Positions 58,462-64,000 of a stretch of DNA of 64,000 nt are shown here, one piece after another (position 1 is the stretch's first letter; each line of letters starts with the position of its first letter). The translations under genes were made by a program, and so were the position numbers. Below the pieces are notes generated by a model. The model ran no database searches. It saw only the letters and a program-made list of their open reading frames with translations, and was not told the origin of the DNA. The DNA lies in NCBI GenBank assembly GCA_045128055.1, contig JBGVRC010000120.1, positions 24,030 to 88,029 of the forward strand. Direction: 5' to 3'. The stretch is from Scatosoma sp045128055 (GTDB taxonomy: Bacteria > Bacillota > Clostridia > Christensenellales > Borkfalkiaceae).

Positions 58462-59097
58462 ATGACGGTTTTAGAAATTGTTTTAATCGGCGTGGCGCTT
58501 GCGATGGACGCGTGCGCCGTAGCGATGACGGACGGAATGACCGATTCGAAAATGCCCTTTTGGAAGGTGCTGCGTATCGGTGTGTTCTTTGGGTTTTTCC
58601 AGTTCGCTATGCCCGTAATCGGGTATTTTATCACGGCGTTGATCGCGGACGTATTTTTGGATACTTTCCAACATATTTCCGCGTGGATTTCCTTTGCCTT
58701 GCTTGCCTTTTTGGGTGGGAAAATGCTGTTTGAATGTATCAGAGAAAAAATCAAGGAAAAACGCGAGAAGGGTGAAACGGACGGGGCAGGTACGTGTTCA
58801 TGCTCCGCTTGTCAGCCGCAAACGGGGGTGTGGAAGCTCACGGTACAAGCGATTGCTACGTCTATTGACGCGTTGGCTGTGGGCGTAACCTTGCAGATGG
58901 CGGCAATCAATAAGGATTTGGCGCTTGGCGTATGGGGCGCGACGGGCGTAATCGGCGTGGTGACGCTTGGCTTGGCAATCGGCGCGGTGTATATAGGAAA
59001 GCTTGTCGGGAACAAGCTCGCGGACAAGGCGGGTATCGTCGGCGGGGTTGTCTTGCTGGGTATCGGCTTGAAGATTTTAATAGAGAGCTTTTTATAG
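58462..59097 (+). CDS. mntP: Manganese efflux pump MntP
   Basis: Membrane protein of the MntP/DUF204 family, 211 residues with six hydrophobic segments; exports Mn2+ to prevent intoxication. ALAMDACAVAMTDGM near 12 and IATSIDALAVGV near 131 contain the conserved membrane Asp residues. The cytoplasmic loop after the third segment contains TDGAGTCSCSACQ, of which GAGTCS is from a copy of the dispersed element, extending the loop. No Mn riboswitch is seen upstream because the gene follows tmk directly. Confidence 0.9.
   Translation: MTVLEIVLIGVALAMDACAVAMTDGMTDSKMPFWKVLRIGVFFGFFQFAMPVIGYFITALIADVFLDTFQHISAWISFALLAFLGGKMLFECIREKIKEKREKGETDGAGTCSCSACQPQTGVWKLTVQAIATSIDALAVGVTLQMAAINKDLALGVWGATGVIGVVTLGLAIGAVYIGKLVGNKLADKAGIVGGVVLLGIGLKILIESFL
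58774..58802 (+). repeat. Dispersed element, short GGGG/TTC form (in mntP)
   Basis: ACGGGGCAGGTACGTGTTCA, in frame as DGAGTCSC; again the TTC form in the GAGT frame. Confidence 0.8.
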
Positions 59098-59108
59098 AGA
59101 AAATCGAC

Positions 59109-59134
59109 AAAAAGAGCGCAAAAAGCGCTTTTTT
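59109..59134 (+). terminator. tmk-mntP terminator
   Basis: AGAGCGC / GCGCTTT stem with an AAAAA loop and T-run. Confidence 0.8.
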
Positions 59135-59189
59135 GTGTGTTGAGAATGTGAACGTTTGCTAAATGTTTGCGTTTTACTTTTGGAAACGC

Positions 59190-59218
59190 TTGAAAAAGGG
59201 TTTTCGTTATGGTAAAAT
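59190..59218 (+). promoter_or_regulatory. ftsH promoter
   Basis: TTGAAA (59190-59195) and TAAAAT (59213-59218), 17-bp spacer. Confidence 0.65.
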
Positions 59219-59345
59219 AAACGAGAAAAGTAAATAAAAGCGTAGTTTTTTGTTTAGGAAACGCGCGTTTTGTTTATAAATAGAACAAAGCGTCTTCGCG
59301 CGTACGCGGTTGCGTGCGTGAGCAAGACGGCTAAGGAGTAATATT

Positions 59346-61352
59346 TTGAAGAAAAAAACAAAGGTTTGGATTTGGATAGCCGTCGGCGTAGGGATTGCTA
59401 TGTTGCTTTGGGTTTTGTTCTCCGATATTATCGGCGGAGCAACGGAGCTGAACTTCACCCAACTTATGTCCGCTGTTTATAACGGAAAATATTTCGACGG
59501 GGATAAATGGGTTGAATCGGGCGCAATTACGCACATTTATTTGGACGGATATCAATGGACGGCTGTGACGGACGCGGGAAAACAATTTACCGCTATTGGT
59601 CCGAGCATGTACGATTCGCAGGCAATCGAAGTGGTGGAATCCCTTGCGGCAAAAGGCGTTTATTTGCAATATACCGACCCCAACGCGGGTAGTATTTGGT
59701 CGAGCCTTTTACCGTTCGCGGGTATGCTTTTAATTGGGCTTTTGTTCTTCTTTATGCTTCGCGGCGCGGCAAGCGGCGGTCCGAATATGAATATGAACAA
59801 GTCCAAAACGCAAGTGCAAAGCAATTTGAAGGTGCGTTTTAGTGACGTAGCGGGCGCGGAAGAAGAAAAGGAAGAATTGCAAGAAGTCGTTGAATTTTTG
59901 AAATCTCCTAAAAAGTTTTCCAACCTTGGCGCGCGTATTCCGTCGGGCGTATTGCTCGTCGGCCCCCCGGGTACGGGTAAAACCTTGTTTGCGAAGGCGG
60001 TTGCGGGCGAAGCGGGTGTGCCCTTCTTCTCCGTTTCTGGTTCGGACTTCGTAGAAATGTACGTAGGTGTGGGTGCAAAGCGTGTACGCGACTTGTTTGA
60101 TATGGCGAAAAAGAGCCAGCCTTGTATCATTTTCATCGACGAAATCGACGCTGTGGGCAGACGCCGCGGCGCGGGGCTTGGCGGCGGCCACGACGAACGT
60201 GAACAAACGCTTAACCAAATCCTTGTGCAAATGGACGGTTTTGAAAGCAACGAAGGGATTATCATCATGGCGGCGACCAACCGCGCGGATATTCTCGACC
60301 CTGCATTGCTTCGTCCCGGTCGTTTCGATAGACAAATCAACGTGAACCTTCCCGACGTGAAGGGGCGCGAACAAATTTTGAAAGTGCATGCGCGCAACAA
60401 GCCTATGGAAGCGGACGTCAACTTCAAGACGGTGGCGCGCATCACCGCAGGTTTTTCAGGCGCGGAGCTTGCCAACCTTCTCAACGAAGCGGCTATTTTG
60501 GCTGCGCGTAAGGGTAAAAAGCTTATCGGGAATTTGGAATTGTACGACGGTATCAATAAGGTGTTGATGGGTCCCCAAAAGAAATCCCGCGTCATCACCG
60601 AATCGGATAAACGCTGTACGGCATACCACGAAGCGGGGCACGCAGTTTTGGCTTGTCTTTGCAAGCATTGCGATCCTGTGCACGAAGTATCCATTATTCC
60701 CCGCGGTCGCGCGGCTGGGTACACCATGACCAGACCAGAAACGGACGACAACGACGTTTCGTACAACAAGCTTATTGACAACATTTGTATGTCGCTTGGC
60801 GGCAGAGTTGCGGAAGAGCTCGTTATTCAAGACATCACGACGGGCGCAAGCGCGGACTTGCAACACGTAACGAATATTGCGCGCCGTATGATTACGCAAT
60901 GGGGTATGAGCGAAAAGCTTGGCCTTGTGGCGTACGACGACGACGCTCCCGTGTTTATGGGTATGGAATACGGTCATCAAAACAGCGGGTATTCGCAGGA
61001 AACGGCGGCGGCGATTGACGATGAAATCCGTCGTTTGATTGGCGAAGCGCATGCAAGAGCGACCAAGCTTTTGAAAGAAAACCGTTCGATTATGGATAAC
61101 ATGTCCCGTGTTTTGGTGGAAAAGGAAACCATTTACACCGAAGAAGTGCGTATGTTGATGAACGGCGCTTCGTATAAAGAAGTTATCGAAGAAATGGAAA
61201 AGAAAGAAGGTCAGCACGAAGCAAATCCCTTTGCGCGAGTGACGCCCGAAGAAAAAGCGCACGTAGTTTCGGAAACGAAAGCGACGGAAGAACCCGTTGT
61301 AGAAGAAAAGGATAAAACCGTAGACGAAAACAACGGCGCGGAAAACGAATAA
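59346..61352 (+). CDS. ftsH: ATP-dependent zinc metalloprotease FtsH
   Basis: Membrane-anchored AAA+ protease for membrane-protein quality control. The 668-residue protein starts at TTG (AAGGAGTAATAT before it), with TM segments at about 5-28 and 118-140, Walker A GPPGTGKTLFAKA near 206-218, SRH, and the zinc motif HEAGH near 428-432. The acidic C-terminal tail (about 640-668) is low complexity. It has its own promoter and terminator. Confidence 0.97.
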   Translation: MKKKTKVWIWIAVGVGIAMLLWVLFSDIIGGATELNFTQLMSAVYNGKYFDGDKWVESGAITHIYLDGYQWTAVTDAGKQFTAIGPSMYDSQAIEVVESLAAKGVYLQYTDPNAGSIWSSLLPFAGMLLIGLLFFFMLRGAASGGPNMNMNKSKTQVQSNLKVRFSDVAGAEEEKEELQEVVEFLKSPKKFSNLGARIPSGVLLVGPPGTGKTLFAKAVAGEAGVPFFSVSGSDFVEMYVGVGAKRVRDLFDMAKKSQPCIIFIDEIDAVGRRRGAGLGGGHDEREQTLNQILVQMDGFESNEGIIIMAATNRADILDPALLRPGRFDRQINVNLPDVKGREQILKVHARNKPMEADVNFKTVARITAGFSGAELANLLNEAAILAARKGKKLIGNLELYDGINKVLMGPQKKSRVITESDKRCTAYHEAGHAVLACLCKHCDPVHEVSIIPRGRAAGYTMTRPETDDNDVSYNKLIDNICMSLGGRVAEELVIQDITTGASADLQHVTNIARRMITQWGMSEKLGLVAYDDDAPVFMGMEYGHQNSGYSQETAAAIDDEIRRLIGEAHARATKLLKENRSIMDNMSRVLVEKETIYTEEVRMLMNGASYKEVIEEMEKKEGQHEANPFARVTPEEKAHVVSETKATEEPVVEEKDKTVDENNGAENE

Positions 61353-61357
61353 AAAAC

Positions 61358-61402
61358 AAAAAACGGAGCCGTCCTTTTTGAAGGCAGCTCCGTTTTCGAA
61401 TA
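61358..61402 (+). terminator. ftsH terminator
   Basis: AACGGAGC ... GCTCCGTT hairpin followed by TTCG and T residues. Confidence 0.8.
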
Positions 61403-61420
61403 AACAGGTGAAAAAACCAA

Positions 61421-61445
61421 ACGATGGGGGCAGGTACGCGATGAA
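61421..61445 (+). repeat. Dispersed 28-bp element, GGGGG/ATG form (ftsH-parB gap)
   Basis: GGGGGCAGGTACGCGATGAA at 61426-61445. The ATG opens a 14-codon ORF (MNALFLLGMTREKK) that stops one base before the ParB-like gene's start codon. Confidence 0.88.
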
Positions 61446-61486
61446 TGCGCTGTTCTTATTGGGAATGACAAGGGAAAAGAAATAGC

Positions 61487-62320
61487 ATGGAACGAAAAAA
61501 GCGTAAAAAATCCTTTGATATGGATTATGAAAAAAGAGAAGCGCCCATTTCCTTAATCGACGCGGAGAGCGCGATGGAAGATTGGGACAAAAAAGAGCTT
61601 CGTACGCGCGCGACCTATTTTTTATTAAACGGAACGCCCGAATTTTCTGTCAACCAAAAGGCGGACGGGAGATTGAAGCTGCTTTCCGCGGACAAAGATT
61701 TTTATGCGGTGAAAGGTATGGGCAACACTATGGTTACCGTCCGCGTCTACCGTTTTTCGGATAATAACGGCGAAGCTTTTTCCTGCGTGGAAAAAATCAA
61801 GCGCGGGGATTTGAGCGCGCTGGAAGAAGGGTATTTGATGCAACGGCTCATCAAGGAATTTGGTATGACGCAGGACGACGTGGCTTCGTTGGTGGGCAAA
61901 TCCCGCCCTGCCGTTGCCAATACGCTCCGTCTTTTGACGTTAGAACCCGAAGTGGTGGGCTTGATTGAAAGCGGAAAATTATCCCCGGGACACGCGAGAA
62001 CGCTTGTTAAAGTTCCCAAAAATCAGCAGCTTGCTTTTGCGGGCGAAGCGATAAAGCGCGGTTTTTCCGTGCGGGAAATGGAGCGCGCAGTGAAGGCGTT
62101 TTTGACGCCGCCTGAAATTTTACAGCAGGAAAAGGAAGCTAAGGCGGCAGCTAAGGGGGCGGAATTAAAGGCGTTCGTAGAGCGTATGCGCGGCGTGTTC
62201 CGCACCAAAGTGTCCTTGATAGGCAACGACAAAAAGGGAAGAATTTATATCGACTATTATTCTCCCGAAGATTTGTACCGTTTTGAAGAATTTTTAGAAA
62301 TTATTGAAAAAAACACGTAA
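61487..62320 (+). CDS. ParB/Noc-like DNA-binding protein with a degenerate CTPase domain
   Basis: A 277-residue protein of the ParB superfamily. The HTH domain is clear (LIKEFGMTQDDVASLVGKSRPAVANTLRLLTLEPEVVGLIESGKLSPGHARTL, about residues 120-175). The preceding CTP-binding domain lacks the GERRxRA signature; the equivalent region reads DKDFYAVKGMGNTMVTVRVYRFS. It may be a specialised Noc-like or non-clamping ParB paralog; a parA gene is not in the window. AGGGAAAAG precedes the start. The C-terminal dimerisation region is normal in length. Confidence 0.8.
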   Translation: MERKKRKKSFDMDYEKREAPISLIDAESAMEDWDKKELRTRATYFLLNGTPEFSVNQKADGRLKLLSADKDFYAVKGMGNTMVTVRVYRFSDNNGEAFSCVEKIKRGDLSALEEGYLMQRLIKEFGMTQDDVASLVGKSRPAVANTLRLLTLEPEVVGLIESGKLSPGHARTLVKVPKNQQLAFAGEAIKRGFSVREMERAVKAFLTPPEILQQEKEAKAAAKGAELKAFVERMRGVFRTKVSLIGNDKKGRIYIDYYSPEDLYRFEEFLEIIEKNT

Positions 62321-62322
62321 AA

Positions 62323-62356
62323 AACTCCCCGCCTATCTTGCGATAGACGGGGTTTT
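62323..62356. terminator. Convergent terminator after the ParB-like gene
   Basis: CCCCG / CGGGG outer stem with CTATC / GATAG inner stem, between converging genes. Confidence 0.85.
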
Positions 62357-62367
62357 GGTTGTGTTAT

Positions 62368-62634
62368 TTAGTCTTTAATGACGTTGAAGTGGTGCAAGAA
62401 AAGCAACACGATACCGCCAACTACGTATGCGTCTACGAAAATACCGATGATACGAAGCACCCAACCAACGGCTATGCCGACGACGGGAATCCAGCCCGTC
62501 AACAAACCTGCAAGCGCCATAAGAAGGGACGCGATAATACCGATGACCAAATAAATCACGACAGCGATTACTAAATTGCCTACCGTTTCCATTTTCTTAA
62601 AAGAAAGGGGGAAAAGTTTTTTTAAAGTATCCAT
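62368..62634 (-). CDS. Small membrane protein (DUF4870-like)
   Basis: An 88-residue protein with two or three hydrophobic segments (LVIAVVIYLVIGIIASLLMAL near 21-41 and GIAVGWVLRIIGIFVDAYVVGGIVLLFL near 52-79). No function known. AAGGAGATA precedes the start. Confidence 0.6.
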   Translation of the reverse strand: MDTLKKLFPLSFKKMETVGNLVIAVVIYLVIGIIASLLMALAGLLTGWIPVVGIAVGWVLRIIGIFVDAYVVGGIVLLFLHHFNVIKD

Positions 62635-62739
62635 AAAGCATATCTCCTTGTTTTATAGTATTAGGATACAACTTTTGCAATCGATTGTCAAGAGTTGCAA
62701 AAAAATAATGGTGTCGGTCTTGTGAAATTTGGTAAAAGT

Positions 62740-62994
62740 TTATTCCGCTTTGTCGGATTTTGACGAATCGTCCGTGTTCGCGGGGTTGAAAAAGTCGGCT
62801 TTGTTTTCTTGGCTGGGGGGATTTTCCTGTTTTTCTTGCTTACTTTTACAAAGCAACATCAAAAGGAAAAATACGCCGCCTGCCGCTGCGCAAATAATGG
62901 CGGGGGTGAAATCCCAAAATATGCCGATGGGGATAATTGCCGCAAGACAAATGGCGGCTAAAATGGTGAAAATAACTCGTAACTTTAAATACAT
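62740..62994 (-). CDS. Small membrane protein with hydrophilic tail
   Basis: An 84-residue protein with two N-terminal membrane segments (VIFTILAAICLAAIIPIGIF and AIICAAAGGVFFLLMLL) and a polar C-terminal tail (KSKQEKQENPPSQENK). No family recognised. GGAGCGAG precedes the start. Confidence 0.6.
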   Translation of the reverse strand: MYLKLRVIFTILAAICLAAIIPIGIFWDFTPAIICAAAGGVFFLLMLLCKSKQEKQENPPSQENKADFFNPANTDDSSKSDKAE

Positions 62995-63066
62995 ACTCGC
63001 TCCGTTTGCGTTCTTTATATAATATATATTGTATCACGCGCGCGCGTGTGAAGTCAACAAAACTTG

Positions 63067-63095
63067 TTGACATTTTGTAAAAAAGAAAGTATACT
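63067..63095 (+). promoter_or_regulatory. Promoter of the PHP-domain gene
   Basis: TTGACA (63067-63072) and TATACT (63090-63095), 17-bp spacer. An alternating CGCGCGCGCG run lies just upstream at about 63040. Confidence 0.8.
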
Positions 63096-63134
63096 ATTTT
63101 TAGATTGCGGTGTTTTCCGTAAAAGGGAGTTTTT

Positions 63135-63860
63135 ATGTCGGATAAAATTTTAAAAATAGACGCGCACGTACATTCTTGCGGAATTAGTTTGTGCAGTCAC
63201 TTGGATTATAAGCAAATCGTTGCGGAAAAAAAGAAGCTTGGGTATGATGGCGTCATTTTGACGAATCATTGTCAAAAATGGTATTATCCACCCGAAGAGC
63301 ACGCGGCTTTTATGGAAAAAGTGATTGCGGAATACCGCGCGGCGGCGGATTACGCGCAAACGCAGGATTTTAGGGTTTGGTTGGGCTTGGAAGTGTCCTT
63401 GTACGAGCCCCATTACTCCGATTGGCTTTTGTATGGGGTGACGGAAGAATTTTTGCGGGCTACGCCTTGTTTGTATCAATTAAACCAGCAAGAGCTTTTT
63501 ACGCTTTGCGAAAAATGGGGAGTGCTTTTGGTGCAGGCGCACGCGTTTCGGTCGGGACATAGCCCGTGCGACCCCAAATATATGCACGGTATCGAAATAA
63601 ATTGCAACGGATCCGATATCAACAACGTAGCTTTGGTGGAAGAATTTGCAACCAAGCATAAATTGCTGATTACCTGCGGCGTGGATTATCATCAGGTTTG
63701 TCACGATTACGTCGGGGGTATGTTTGTGGGGGCGGATTGTAATTCTTCCGTGGATTTTGTGAAAGAAATCGTAAAACAAGAAAAAACCCACGTATTTTAT
63801 TTAAAAACGGAGAAAAAGTACCCGATTTACCCCGAAAAAACGGCTTTTTTAAGAAAATAA
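63135..63860 (+). CDS. PHP-domain metal-dependent hydrolase
   Basis: A 241-residue protein with the PHP fold: DAHVHSCGIS near 9-18, DGVILTNHC near 38-46, ITCGVDYHQ near 193-201 supply the metal-binding His/Asp. PHP enzymes include histidinol phosphatases and YabC-type phosphoesterases; the substrate here is unknown. AAAAGGGAG precedes the start. Confidence 0.82.
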   Translation: MSDKILKIDAHVHSCGISLCSHLDYKQIVAEKKKLGYDGVILTNHCQKWYYPPEEHAAFMEKVIAEYRAAADYAQTQDFRVWLGLEVSLYEPHYSDWLLYGVTEEFLRATPCLYQLNQQELFTLCEKWGVLLVQAHAFRSGHSPCDPKYMHGIEINCNGSDINNVALVEEFATKHKLLITCGVDYHQVCHDYVGGMFVGADCNSSVDFVKEIVKQEKTHVFYLKTEKKYPIYPEKTAFLRK

Positions 63861-63909
63861 AAATTTTTTAAAAAAATTAAAAAAAGTTTAAAAAAGTGGT
63901 GAAAAATGT

Positions 63910-63985
63910 TTGACAAAGGGAAATAGGTTGTGGTATTATATACAAGCTGTCGCCGCGAGAGTGGTCAGCCCGAACTGTGGTTCGG
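63910..63985 (+). promoter_or_regulatory. Promoter and leader hairpin at the right edge
   Basis: TTGACA (63910-63915) and TATTAT (63934-63939), 18-bp spacer. The transcript would form CCGAAC-TGTG-GTTCGG at 63970-63985; the gene lies beyond the window. Confidence 0.6.
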
Positions 63986-64000
63986 AAAGAGAAGATTAAA

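Overview
The window reads as a low-to-mid GC, spore-forming Clostridia-type Firmicute chromosome. Sporulation and germination genes (spmA-spmB, a gerA-type operon, yyaC, spoIVFA-spoIVFB, a pdaB-like deacetylase) sit among Gram-positive housekeeping genes, ribosomal protein L27 has a Firmicutes-style N-terminal extension, and lipoproteins carry Ser/Thr-rich linkers. A gut Christensenellales-like lineage is a guess from gene style only. Coding density is high, nearly every start has a Shine-Dalgarno sequence, and there are no tRNA or rRNA genes, insertion sequences or CRISPR arrays.

Layout. 0-9.7 kb: tatD (partial) and metG, spmAB, a large secreted 5'-nucleotidase lipoprotein, gap and a WG-repeat lipoprotein. 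9.8-16.3 kb: a membrane Zn protease, rsmI, trmN6-like, then a three-gene germinant receptor operon. 16.3-16.8 kb: a non-coding block with eight perfect DnaA boxes. 16.8-25.9 kb: cvpA, yyaC, queT under a probable preQ1-I riboswitch, a nucleotidase/guanylate-kinase fusion, rpmA-rplU, holB, ricT, a small AT-rich islet and rsmG. 25.9-26.4 kb: a second DnaA-box region with a DnaA-trio tract and AT-rich unwinding region, almost certainly the replication origin, although no dnaA gene is in the window. 26.4-31.8 kb: SLOG protein, dnaN, rpmH, rnpA, yidD, yidC, jag, all reading away from the origin. 31.9-33.5 kb: a second AT-rich islet (broken small gene, autoregulated XRE repressor, membrane protein). 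33.6-42 kb: clpX-clpP-tig, rqcH, engB, lon (protein quality control and ribosome rescue). 42-44.5 kb: polysaccharide co-polymerase and tyrosine kinase. 44.7-50.7 kb: RNase G, spoIVFB/A, Cas4-like nuclease, double-OB SSB, PdaB-like deacetylase. 51-64 kb: lrp plus aminotransferase, greA, lysS, yaaO-like decarboxylase, tmk, mntP, ftsH, a ParB-like protein, small membrane proteins and a PHP-domain protein.

The most unusual feature is a dispersed 28-bp element with about 20 copies across the window, in both orientations, between genes and inside conserved genes. In the forward sense it reads AAAATGAC, then a five-base block (GGGGG or CGTAC, sometimes others), then CAGGTACGCG, then a three-base block (ATG, TTG or TTC), then AA. 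Inside genes it adds short peptides such as GGRYAMK, GAGTR or GGQVRDE. Copies read in the frame where the ATG form would create a stop carry the TTC form instead. Some copies provide start or stop codons (spmA/spmB, engB). Two copies with a terminator form the edge of the two AT-rich islets. I know of no described family matching it.

A second unusual structure follows ricT: seven copies of an 8-mer (three direct, then four inverted) separated by different small perfect hairpins.
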